A DNA stretch of 26,483 nucleotides, taken from the IMG/VR virus record IMGVR_UViG_3300018914_000008, positions 1-26,483 of that record, one strand, 5' to 3'. The notes under the pieces are model-generated. The model ran no database searches. It was given only the letters and a program-made list of their open reading frames with translations, and was not told the origin of the DNA. The stretch's first letter is position 1; every line of letters begins with the position of its first letter. The position numbers and the translations under genes are program-made. Shown here in pieces: positions 1-5,769 of this stretch. Source of the stretch: a virus.

Positions 1-698
1 TCTTCAGCTACTTTGTTGTATTCGGTTATATGTGTAACTTCCCAGGAATCAAGTAAATCCCCTCTTTCCTCCATTTCACCTTTAATCTTTACTAATAATT
101 GGATGAGATCATTTGTATTCATTGCTACTTGTTGGACGTGCTTTACTCTTCTAAACATGCCAAACTCCGAACGCTTTAAATCACCCATGTATAACTCAAG
201 CTCAGAAGGGTCTTTGTATTGAATGAGTGTAGATATTATGGATCGTAACTGTGTAGACTTCCCACTTCCTGTTTCACCTGCAATTAGTAAATGTGGGTTT
301 TCTACCATGTCGTAAATCTCCCAGCCTTGGTGTGAGCGTCCTGCTACTATTGGAAGGTCTTTGTCTTGAATATATTGAGAAATTGTTTTGTAGTTATAGG
401 GAATTTCATCTGGGAGGGATGTTTTGAAGATTGTAAGAGTGAATTGTTTGTTATTCTGGACTAAATCAATGTTTTTTCCAAAAGCCTGATTAAATACAAA
501 AGCTTTTTTTATTTTCTCAGGATCTAAACCCATAGGAATTGAAAATGTGATTTTTGTTAGTTCTTCTAGTGGTTGAATTGCGTGGATTTTAGGAAAGATT
601 TTGACTTGGTTTTTGTAGTTTATATAAAGTTCTCCTGCTCGAAATGCACTAATTAATCTATTTTTTAGAGCTTTCTTTTCAAAATAATTTTTAAACAT
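1..698 (-). CDS. FtsK/SpoIIIE-like DNA translocase ATPase, partial (3' end outside window)
   Basis: The reading frame begins at an ATG at 698 and stays open to the window edge, giving about 232 residues of the N-terminal part. A clear Walker A motif, GETGSGKST, lies at residues 141-149, and the following segment (LRSIISTLIQYKDPSELELY, then a GDLKRSEFG stretch) is typical of FtsK/SpoIIIE-type DNA-pumping ATPases carried by phages, plasmids and ICEs. Such proteins usually move or segregate DNA; here a role in maintenance or transfer of the element is inference. Residues 1-120 have no obvious membrane segment, unlike chromosomal FtsK. The start overlaps the stop of the upstream small membrane protein by one base (TAATG), implying translational coupling, so the membrane protein may anchor the ATPase. 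The frame has no standard start near the left edge, being the 3' continuation. Confidence 0.85.
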   Translation of the reverse strand, partial: MFKNYFEKKALKNRLISAFRAGELYINYKNQVKIFPKIHAIQPLEELTKITFSIPMGLDPEKIKKAFVFNQAFGKNIDLVQNNKQFTLTIFKTSLPDEIPYNYKTISQYIQDKDLPIVAGRSHQGWEIYDMVENPHLLIAGETGSGKSTQLRSIISTLIQYKDPSELELYMGDLKRSEFGMFRRVKHVQQVAMNTNDLIQLLVKIKGEMEERGDLLDSWEVTHITEYNKVAE

Positions 699-1039
699 TA
701 GAATAGCCCCCTTAATGGGTTAAACTGCATGAATACAATCAAACTTCCAATTAATAATCCCACTATTACAATTTTCAAATACCTAGCCACCCTTTCGGCA
801 TTTTCATACGCTTCGTTTTGTACAAGATGTTCTTCTAGCTTTATGGCCGCATAAGCCCCACCACCAATTAACAAAATTACCCCATAAGCTCCCCAGATCA
901 CATGGACATCACCCGGTGAGAAAAACACAGCAGGAGCAATCCCCATTAAGTTAAAGGATTGCCTTAGCCTTTCCCTCTCCACCTCACCCCTCATAAAATC
1001 CTTCCATGGAATTACCGTCGTCTTCTCGCTCATTTTCAT
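698..1039 (-). CDS. Small two-helix membrane protein coupled to FtsK-like ATPase
   Basis: This encodes about 113 aa. The chosen start at 1039 (MKMSEKTT...) has a perfect AGGAGG nine bases upstream; a longer frame to 1087 exists but has only a weaker site. Residues about 46-65 and 87-108 are hydrophobic (VIWGAYGVILLIGGG and YLKIVIVGLLIGSLIVF), so two transmembrane helices with a short charged segment between them are likely. I do not recognise a named family. The gene lies directly upstream of the FtsK-like ATPase and overlaps it by one base, so a role as membrane partner of that ATPase is a reasonable inference. Its promoter region carries the CTACCTAGGTAG palindromes shared with the divergent HTH gene. 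Confidence 0.75.
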   Translation of the reverse strand: MKMSEKTTVIPWKDFMRGEVERERLRQSFNLMGIAPAVFFSPGDVHVIWGAYGVILLIGGGAYAAIKLEEHLVQNEAYENAERVARYLKIVIVGLLIGSLIVFMQFNPLRGLF

Positions 1040-1089
1040 TCGCTCCAATCCTCCTAAACAGATTTTTATCTCCTTTTCTATCAACACTT

Positions 1090-1145
1090 CTACCTATCAT
1101 TACCTAGGTAGTGCAACCTCGTTTGCTACCTAGGTAGCTACCTAG
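1090..1145. promoter_or_regulatory. Cluster of CTACCTAGGTAG palindromes, candidate operator
   Basis: The intergenic region between the divergent HTH gene and the membrane protein/FtsK genes holds a perfect 12-bp palindrome CTACCTAGGTAG at 1126-1137, a 10-bp copy TACCTAGGTA at 1101-1110 and half copies CTACCTA at 1090-1096 and CTACCTAG at 1138-1145. The two full copies are centred 26 bp apart. This arrangement is typical of cooperative binding by a dimeric repressor; the neighbouring HTH protein is the obvious candidate. No clear -35/-10 pair was seen on the minus strand; TTGCAC at 1111-1116 is a weak -35 candidate. Confidence 0.65.
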
Positions 1146-1258
1146 TTAAAGCTTATGATCTACTGGTTGTCCATGTTGCCTATTTTTTTCCGTTGTCTAA
1201 AAATCAGGAAAGTTGGACAAGACTTATAATAAATATCTTTTATGAAAGAAGGATCGTT

Positions 1259-1492
1259 ATGGGACTTTTTAATTGGGCAAATCTTGGGAAAGAACGAAGT
1301 GATTTCGGTCGATGGGCAGACAAAAAGGGATTGAGCCAAACAGATATAGTTAATATGACTGGAGTAGGTAAAACAATTGTTTCAAAACTTTGTAACGATG
1401 ATAGGTATGTACCCAAGTTTTCTACAATTGCAAAACTTAAAAGTGGATTCACTAGGAATGGTATAAATTTTGATGATCGTAAGTTTTGGTAA
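1259..1492 (+). CDS. Small helix-turn-helix regulator
   Basis: This encodes 77 aa, the only convincing plus-strand gene. The ATG at 1259 is preceded by AGAAGG with a suitable gap, and a good -10 (TATAAT, 1225-1230) lies upstream with only a poor -35. Residues about 25-50 (LSQTDIVNMTGVGKTIVSKL) form an XRE/Cro-like helix-turn-helix: the 'Q-x-D-x-V-x-x-x-T-G-V-G-K-x-x-V-S-K-L' pattern fits. Similar small HTH proteins starting MGLF and ending near W occur beside FtsK-like genes in Bacillus prophages (from memory, not searched). It is divergent from the membrane protein/FtsK pair and probably binds the palindromes between them. A longer frame from TTG 1193 has no ribosome binding site. Confidence 0.75.
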   Translation: MGLFNWANLGKERSDFGRWADKKGLSQTDIVNMTGVGKTIVSKLCNDDRYVPKFSTIAKLKSGFTRNGINFDDRKFW

Positions 1493-1540
1493 TAGTTTAA
1501 AATTGTCTTTAGTCAATACTTTATTTGGTATTTTAGCCAC

Positions 1541-1567
1541 AAAAAAGAAGGAATTTTTTATTCCTCC
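1541..1567 (-). terminator. Intrinsic terminator of the 3.1-1.6 kb operon
   Basis: On the minus strand AGGAAT-AAAAA-ATTCCT (1565-1549) forms a 6-bp hairpin followed by TCTTTTTTG. It lies about 60 nt beyond the stop of the HNR-like gene and is correctly oriented to end that operon. It also separates that operon from the convergent plus-strand HTH gene. Confidence 0.6.
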
Positions 1568-1627
1568 TGTTGCCTCGATTAATATATCAGGTCAGATCGC
1601 TGTTCTTTTAATGAAATTGAGGGTGGT

Positions 1628-2629
1628 TTATTTATTAATCTCATATTCACCTCTTTTAAATTTTTCTAACACTACTCTGGCACTAGTTTCGTTAAACCTT
1701 TTTAAAAAAGTAGTAATAGAAGTATTGTATTCTTCTCTTAAAATTTCTCTCAACTCAGTAACTTTTACTTCTCCATGTGCGTTTATAATTTCCTTTAAGA
1801 TCCTTATAAAATCTCTTCTTTCTAATTTTACTGTATAAGGTCTACCCTCTGGTAATCCAGCTAACCTACGTAAATTACGCATACTTCCAAAGCGAGTCAT
1901 AAATACAATAGGATTATAACAATCTTTAGCTTTCCTCATTTGTGCGTCTGTAGCAGGCATTCCCAACTTATTTGATAGTTTTTTGTACATTTCTATCAGT
2001 TCTTCATCTGTTTCTAATACTGTGACTTGGGTGATATTAGGTGGTTGGTGTCCCAATTCTCGTATGTATGAATTGTAAGTATGCCCTTTCCTTCTTAGAT
2101 AGGCTATAAAACCTTTCCCTAAAATTTCTATCATCTTAGTTGAAGGAGGAATACAATCGTGCTTATCTAATTCATTCTTAATAAGTTGTTCCCATTCTTC
2201 ATCTGGTCTATAACGAGGTTCTACGCCAATTTCTCTTAGCATCTCGCTCCATGACTTCCCTAACCTCTTCATAATAGTTTGATAACTTGGAAAGTTTATT
2301 CTTTTTTTATCAAAATCATGTTTTGTTTTGGGCTGTATGCGAAAATATTCTTTCTTAAAAAGTTTCAATAATTCTTCATTAGATAATTTTTTTATATCTA
2401 ATTTTCTTTTTTTCATTTTTATTTTTACTTCTTCACCGATCAATTCCCTTAGATCAACCCAGCCGAGATTAAAATGTTTGCGTATAGTGTCGATATTAGG
2501 AAAGTTCCTTCTTAATTTATTGAATACCTTTTCATCTTTTGAATTAATGCGCCTGTATTCTAACTCAAATTTGCGAATCATTTCATCTCTTGTCCAATTT
2601 AAGAAATCTTTATTCACATTACGAGCCAT
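1628..2629 (-). CDS. Tandem-repeat DNA-binding protein (HNR-like repeats, no nuclease domain)
   Basis: This encodes 333 aa, very basic. Five divergent units of 55-60 residues can be laid out from about residues 10, 78, 140, 204 and 266. Each begins with a helix such as TDEELIEMYKK or SNEELLKLFKKEY and ends with an aromatic/leucine motif such as FGSMRNLRRLAGL or LGKSWSEMLREIGV. This matches the 'homing endonuclease associated repeat' style (…FGSW…L…AG…), a DNA-binding repeat often attached to HNH nucleases, but no HNH, LAGLIDADG or GIY-YIG motif is present. Inference: a stand-alone sequence-specific DNA-binding protein, possibly a regulator. A good AAGGAG lies 8 nt before the ATG. It is the last gene of the small operon driven from the promoter at 3135-3163 and is followed by a terminator. 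Confidence 0.7.
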   Translation of the reverse strand: MARNVNKDFLNWTRDEMIRKFELEYRRINSKDEKVFNKLRRNFPNIDTIRKHFNLGWVDLRELIGEEVKIKMKKRKLDIKKLSNEELLKLFKKEYFRIQPKTKHDFDKKRINFPSYQTIMKRLGKSWSEMLREIGVEPRYRPDEEWEQLIKNELDKHDCIPPSTKMIEILGKGFIAYLRRKGHTYNSYIRELGHQPPNITQVTVLETDEELIEMYKKLSNKLGMPATDAQMRKAKDCYNPIVFMTRFGSMRNLRRLAGLPEGRPYTVKLERRDFIRILKEIINAHGEVKVTELREILREEYNTSITTFLKRFNETSARVVLEKFKRGEYEINK

Positions 2630-2656
2630 GTACTTATCTCCTTCGTTTACCTCGAA

Positions 2657-2848
2657 TCATTCTTTTGGATTGCCATACACTTTTCTCATGATAAAATCCG
2701 TCACTATCCACGTACCTTTAGATTTCCGAACATGTATAGTATCCTCATACTCTTTTAACTTACCTCTTTGGCATGAGGATCTAATAGTGCCAGGTTCTTT
2801 ACCCCACAACTCATCTGCTTCTCCAGCACTGTATGAGAGTGGGGGGAT
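2657..2848 (-). CDS. HTH-domain protein lacking a canonical start codon
   Basis: The frame encodes about 63 aa with clear protein character: SAGEADELWGKEPGTIRS is a helix-turn-helix of the type seen in small Firmicute phage proteins ('A-x-E-A-x-E-L-W-G'), and KSKGTWIVTDFIMRKVYG matches their C-terminal end. There is no ATG, GTG or TTG between the in-frame stop at 2864-2866 and the HTH. The only start-like position is ATC at 2846-2848, overlapping the stop of the 80-aa gene exactly where a TAATG junction would be expected. Either an ancestral ATG mutated to ATC and the gene is poorly expressed or dead, or it is reached by a -1 slip on the GGGGG run just before the upstream stop. It lies in the same operon as its neighbours. 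I am confident in the family type but not in its expression. Confidence 0.5.
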   Translation of the reverse strand: MPPLSYSAGEADELWGKEPGTIRSSCQRGKLKEYEDTIHVRKSKGTWIVTDFIMRKVYGNPKE

Positions 2849-3090
2849 TACTCCCCCACTACTTTACCTTTGATGTACTCTTCTACACTATTCCAAATGT
2901 TAATAAGTCCGTATTCTTCCAACTCTTCATTAGATAAAGTATCTTGTAAGAACTGCTCATACGAGTCTTTCCTTACACTTTCTAAATAAAAATCTAAATG
3001 ACTCTCAAAATCTCCAATCTCTAAAGCGTGAGTTGTTGAGTCTAGCTCGATTTCACCTAATTGTTTAACGATTTCCTCAAAAGTTCTCAT
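2848..3090 (-). CDS. Unknown acidic 80-aa protein, first gene of operator-controlled operon
   Basis: This encodes 80 aa, acidic and helical, with no cysteine and no membrane segment. I do not recognise the family. The ATG at 3090 follows an AAGGAG at good spacing. It is the first gene after the strong promoter at 3135-3163 and is followed without a gap by an HTH frame and then by the five-repeat DNA-binding protein. The stop codon lies inside a G/C-rich self-complementary stretch (GGGGGAG TAAT CCCCCC), which could affect translation of the next frame. Confidence 0.7.
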   Translation of the reverse strand: MRTFEEIVKQLGEIELDSTTHALEIGDFESHLDFYLESVRKDSYEQFLQDTLSNEELEEYGLINIWNSVEEYIKGKVVGE

Positions 3091-3109
3091 TTTATCTTTC
3101 TCCTTTTTT

Positions 3110-3163
3110 TCACGTATTCGTGATTTCTAGCTCTAGTATACATCACGAATACGTGATAGTCAA
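3110..3163 (-). promoter_or_regulatory. Strong sigma-A-type promoter with two inverted operators
   Basis: On the minus strand TTGACT (3163-3158) and TATACT (3140-3135) are separated by exactly 17 bp. The spacer is almost entirely the palindrome ATCACGAATACGTGAT (3142-3157). A second copy, TCACGTATTCGTGA (3110-3123), lies just downstream of the -10 in opposite orientation. Centres are 33 bp apart, about three helical turns, so two dimers could sit on one face. This is a typical repressor-controlled phage promoter. The regulator is unknown; the motif is neither a LexA box nor the CTACCTAGGTAG palindrome. Confidence 0.8.
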
Positions 3164-3285
3164 CACTTTTTATCAGTTCTTCTAAAATTCATGTTTTAAA
3201 TAGTGTTACAGGTATACTCTTTTTAGTTCTTCTTCGTCTTCTGATTGCTTCAAAGACAAGTTATGGTGTGGGAGATATTCAAGAA

Positions 3286-3313
3286 ATAAAAAAAAAGCCC
3301 CTACACAGGGGTT
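3286..3313 (-). terminator. Intrinsic terminator after YolD remnant and late operon
   Basis: On the minus strand AACCCCTGTGTAGGGGCT forms a 5-bp all-GC-rich stem (CCCCT/AGGGG, loop GTGT) followed directly by a run of nine T. It overlaps the end of the YolD-like remnant and is the first strong terminator downstream of the lysis and tail genes, so it probably ends both transcripts. Confidence 0.7.
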
Positions 3314-3459
3314 ACAGGTAAATATCTAAGATATCGTAAAATGATACCCATTCAAATTCATCTTCTTTTTGTTCGATTTTTACGCGCTTAAGCTGGTAAC
3401 ATCATCCGCATACTTTCCCAGCGCAAATTAGACCCCTGTGTTAGTTTGTTTTCCTTCAT
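3312..3459 (-). pseudogene. YolD-like protein remnant with internal deletion
   Basis: From the ATG at 3459, with a GGAGGTG ribosome binding site, the frame reads MKENKLTQGSNLRWESMR then MMLPA and stops at 3388. The 'SNLRWES.RMMLP' start is typical of YolD-like proteins, small partners of the UvrX/YqjW Y-family polymerases in Bacillus. Directly downstream, in a different frame, KRVKIEQKEDEFEWV followed by SFYDILDIYL matches the C-terminal end of the same family. About 50-60 middle codons are missing and the two halves are out of frame, so a full-length protein cannot be made. The upstream LexA box fits the SOS role of the family. A 23-aa peptide could still be translated. Confidence 0.65.
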
Positions 3460-3477
3460 TTCACACCTCCAAAATAG

Positions 3478-3497
3478 GAACAATTGTTCTTATTATA
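3478..3497 (-). promoter_or_regulatory. LexA (SOS) box next to a -10 element
   Basis: GAACAATTGTTC at 3478-3489 is a perfect 12-bp palindrome matching the Gram-positive LexA/DinR box core GAAC-N4-GTTC. On the minus strand it lies just after a TATAAT (3497-3492), with a weak -35 candidate TTAAAT 18 bp further upstream. It drives the YolD-like remnant, as expected for an SOS-inducible gene. LexA bound here would cover the transcription start. Confidence 0.75.
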
Positions 3498-3534
3498 TGT
3501 TATGGTGTTAGAGATATTTAAGGATGGATTTTAA

Positions 3535-3604
3535 TTATATTTCGTTAAGATAATGGTTGAATCCATATCCTCCAAACTGTCTTTCATATTGCGTTCTGAG
3601 TTGA
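3535..3604 (-). pseudogene. Detached C-terminal end of the preceding fibre/deacetylase gene
   Basis: Just beyond the TAG at 3605, in the +1 frame relative to the upstream gene, the sequence reads TYSQLRTQYERQFGG then YGFNHYLNEI and stops at 3535. This looks like a true protein C-terminus. It is best explained as the end of a once longer tail protein whose middle was deleted, leaving the two parts out of frame. Confidence 0.45.
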
Positions 3605-4240
3605 CTATAGGTTGTTCCCTCTTATACCTAACGCTTTCAAATGCGGATAAGCATTATTCTTAAAATTTGAGTATCCATGATCGTTCACAAATAATAGTCT
3701 TGCTTTATTAGGAATTATAGCGACTACTTTGCTTATATAGAAAACTGTAGCAGCACTAGTATAGAAATACACTCTATATGCAGTAAAGTTATCCCAGTTT
3801 CCAAATGTACCTTGATAGGCATAAAATCTCAGTATATTCCACCCATTACGCAATTCCGAAGAGGAAACACTTCTATTCCAGTTCCCTCCTTCAGCTCGCA
3901 TCATCATCATTTGAATTTGTGTGACCTTCGTTACATCTTCTATATAAACAACAAGATCAATTTCAGAAATACCTAAAATATTTTGAGTCGTGTAAAAATC
4001 CGCTCTATAATATGGTGTCCCCGAATTGGCTTTAATTTTTATAGAGTCTGGTGTATCCCTCCATCTTTTAGTGTAGTCAGTTTCTAGGGTACAGTTATTA
4101 CCTACTAAGTTTGCTGGTATTGATCTTAAATTAACTTGAGAATATGGCTTATTCGAAGGAAAAGAACGAAAGGAGTTTAATGCGATTCTTCCAGCTTCCC
4201 TATCCTGCATTATCATACCTCTTGCTACTAAATCGCCCAA
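3605..4240 (-). CDS. Truncated tail-associated protein with start of a polysaccharide-deacetylase-like domain
   Basis: This encodes up to 211 aa. The frame begins with TTG directly after the TAA of the upstream gene; an ATG 10 codons later with AAGAGGT upstream is an alternative. The bulk (residues about 30-165) is beta-rich with alternating polar and aromatic residues, like a carbohydrate-binding jelly-roll. The end, NKARLLFVNDHGYSNFKNNA then YPHLKALGI, resembles the first strand and helix of polysaccharide deacetylase domains (usual FDDG here VNDHG), after which the protein stops. Full-length relatives continue for 150 or more residues. Inference: a host-surface-binding or cell-wall-modifying fibre accessory protein truncated by an internal deletion. 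It is the last gene of the late operon. Confidence 0.6.
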   Translation of the reverse strand: MGDLVARGMIMQDREAGRIALNSFRSFPSNKPYSQVNLRSIPANLVGNNCTLETDYTKRWRDTPDSIKIKANSGTPYYRADFYTTQNILGISEIDLVVYIEDVTKVTQIQMMMMRAEGGNWNRSVSSSELRNGWNILRFYAYQGTFGNWDNFTAYRVYFYTSAATVFYISKVVAIIPNKARLLFVNDHGYSNFKNNAYPHLKALGIRGNNL

Positions 4241-4720
4241 TTACGCCACCGCCTTTCCTTTTATGGTGACACTACCTCCGCCTACAGCTGATATACGCGC
4301 CCTAAATGTATTCAATCCAGTCACTTCAAACGTCCATACTTCCCCGTTTCCCGTTGTCTGAGTTGCCATGGATAGATCAGATAGTTTAACACCCTGAATC
4401 GGGTAATAGGTGCCACTAGTGCTTGCGCCCTCAAATACAACCGTTCTGCTCGTACTAGTTCCGTTTATTTCTATCGTAAGAGTTTTATAAGCTCCCACTG
4501 TAAAAGGAGTGCCGTTTCCTGCTGTTGTGGCAGCATCTTGCAAAGTTACATCTATAGTCTTGGCTTGTTGATCTCCTAGAGTTGCGTTAATAGTACCCGA
4601 CACTACACTTACATTCATAGAACCATCTGGATTAATCCCATTCGCTTGATTGACTACCGTTCCATCATCTTTAATGATCCTTCCTGAACGCGGACTATAT
4701 AGATTGATAGGGTAACTCAT
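4241..4720 (-). CDS. Probable fibre or surface-binding structural protein (beta-sandwich)
   Basis: This encodes 159 aa from ATG 4720, chosen over ATG 4726 because AGGAGGG then lies 6 nt away instead of touching the start. The sequence is rich in Thr, Gly, Ser and Val with alternating strands (VSGTINATLG, KTLTIEINGTSTSRTVVFEG, VTGLNTFRARISAVGGGSVT), which suggests an Ig-like or beta-sandwich fold, as in phage fibre tips and head decoration proteins. It has no cysteines and no signal peptide. It lies between the endolysin and the truncated deacetylase-like gene, an accessory slot common for host-recognition proteins. I do not recognise a specific family. Confidence 0.65.
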   Translation of the reverse strand: MSYPINLYSPRSGRIIKDDGTVVNQANGINPDGSMNVSVVSGTINATLGDQQAKTIDVTLQDAATTAGNGTPFTVGAYKTLTIEINGTSTSRTVVFEGASTSGTYYPIQGVKLSDLSMATQTTGNGEVWTFEVTGLNTFRARISAVGGGSVTIKGKAVA

Positions 4721-4731
4721 GACCATCCCTC

Positions 4732-5352
4732 CTATTTCTTATCCTTGAGTGAATCTAATACTCCAATACGATCCAAAATAACAGCAAATTCTTGCCTAGT
4801 TAATGACTCTTTTGGGTTGCTACCATCGACAATTCCTTTAAGTTTTGCTTTTTGCCACGATTCTCTAGCCCAGCTAGAGACAGTTTGATCTACCTTTTGC
4901 ATTGGCAATTCCTCCTTTTTAAGTGATGGCGCTACTGGCTTTGCTCCTGATCTCAATTCCTCAATTGTTAACCCGAACGTAAGTTGAAAATGGGGATAGT
5001 CTTTAAACTTTGTCCAATCTCCACCCCACTCTAATCCAAGTGACTTTCCTAAAGCTCCCACCCTATGCCAATTTTTATCAATGGTCCAATTAACTCTGCC
5101 ATCTTTGTCATATATCGCAAAATCAAAAGCTAGCCCATAATTGTGATAAGAATAACCACCGCGAACATTTGTGACCACTTTACCTGGAGCCGTTCTCCCC
5201 TTGGCAAATAATTGATCTTGTTCTTCAATTGTTCTCAGCGCTTGAGTTATAAGGATGTTGATTCCTTCTTTTTTACATAAGTCGATCAATTGAAGACCCT
5301 TTTCTCTCAATATGGGATGAAGAGTATCTAGTCTTTCTGCATAGGTTTTCAC
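4732..5352 (-). CDS. Endolysin: M15-family L-Ala-D-Glu / D,D-peptidase with SLH-like C-terminus
   Basis: This encodes 206 aa. The catalytic domain (residues about 1-125) carries the M15 metallopeptidase signature S68-Y-H70-N-Y-G-L-A-F-D77 and the second zinc-ligand motif YPHF with H121, as in CwlK, Ply500 and VanY-type enzymes that cut cell-wall stem peptides. Residues about 158-198 (VSSWARESWQKAKLKGIVDG then a LTRQEFAVILDRIG motif) resemble a single S-layer-homology repeat, giving a wall-binding anchor. The start is GTG at 5352, overlapping the holin stop by one base (TAGTG), with GGGAG upstream. There is no signal peptide, so export depends on the holin. Confidence 0.85.
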   Translation of the reverse strand: MKTYAERLDTLHPILREKGLQLIDLCKKEGINILITQALRTIEEQDQLFAKGRTAPGKVVTNVRGGYSYHNYGLAFDFAIYDKDGRVNWTIDKNWHRVGALGKSLGLEWGGDWTKFKDYPHFQLTFGLTIEELRSGAKPVAPSLKKEELPMQKVDQTVSSWARESWQKAKLKGIVDGSNPKESLTRQEFAVILDRIGVLDSLKDKK

Positions 5353-5744
5353 TATCTCACTCCCTTGCTTTTAAATACTTCAGCCGCTTGTTTAAAGCCT
5401 GGAGGGATTTTAACTCCAAGGCGTCCTGCATTTTCAATAATGCTTATCGTTTCGTTGCTCAAATAAAAAAAGATGGCCGCATCTCTAAAAACATGCCCAT
5501 CTCCTAATTCTCTATCTATTAAATGTCCCATAGCTACAATTGCAAATATCCCCATTTTTCTTGCTATTCCAATAAAACCAATGCTACTAGAAATTTTTTT
5601 CTCCTTGTAAGCAGCCAGGACTCCTGAGACGTAATCTATTACAACAAATGTAAGCAACATACTAAGCAAAGTTGACCACCCTCCAAATAGATATGATACC
5701 GCGGCTCCTGTTACTGCTATAAAAAACTTTAATATATTTTCCAT
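5352..5744 (-). CDS. Phage holin (phage_holin_4 / toxin-secretion holin family)
   Basis: This encodes 130 aa from ATG 5744, preceded by GGAAGGTG; the frame extends further upstream but without a better site. Hydrophobic segments at residues about 5-25 and 28-45, then 60-80 and 95-110, fit the family that includes the Bacillus and Clostridium 'toxin secretion/phage lysis holin' proteins. VVIDYVSGVLAAYKEKKISS is a highly typical family segment, as is GIARKMGIFAIVAMGHLID. Holins permeabilise the membrane at a set time and release the endolysin encoded next. The stop overlaps the endolysin start. Confidence 0.9.
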   Translation of the reverse strand: MENILKFFIAVTGAAVSYLFGGWSTLLSMLLTFVVIDYVSGVLAAYKEKKISSSIGFIGIARKMGIFAIVAMGHLIDRELGDGHVFRDAAIFFYLSNETISIIENAGRLGVKIPPGFKQAAEVFKSKGVR

Positions 5745-5769
5745 CCTACACCTTCCCTGTTTTATTTTT

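Larger units (their letters stand above)
3260..3522. repeat. 24-bp imperfect direct repeat flanking the YolD remnant
   Basis: Bases 3260-3283 and 3499-3522 share the same 24-bp sequence (GTTATGGTGT..GAGATATT.AAG) with three mismatches, 239 bp apart. A second short repeat, GTTACAGGTA, occurs near 3205 and near 3311. Together they suggest a tandem duplication or recombination remnant around the YolD-like fragment. They are too close together to be prophage attachment sites. Confidence 0.55.

Noticed and set aside
1470-1838. Plus-strand 122-aa open frame
   Set aside because: It is the shadow of the HNR-like gene and its terminator; hydrophobic low-complexity product, no ribosome binding site.
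2328-2873. Plus-strand 181-aa open frame
   Set aside because: Antisense to the HNR-like and HTH frames, which have recognisable protein features; composition (many F, S, N) is that of a reverse shadow.
3260-3522. Direct repeat as prophage attachment site
   Set aside because: Copies are only 239 bp apart, imperfect, with no integrase or tRNA gene nearby; not the ends of a phage genome.
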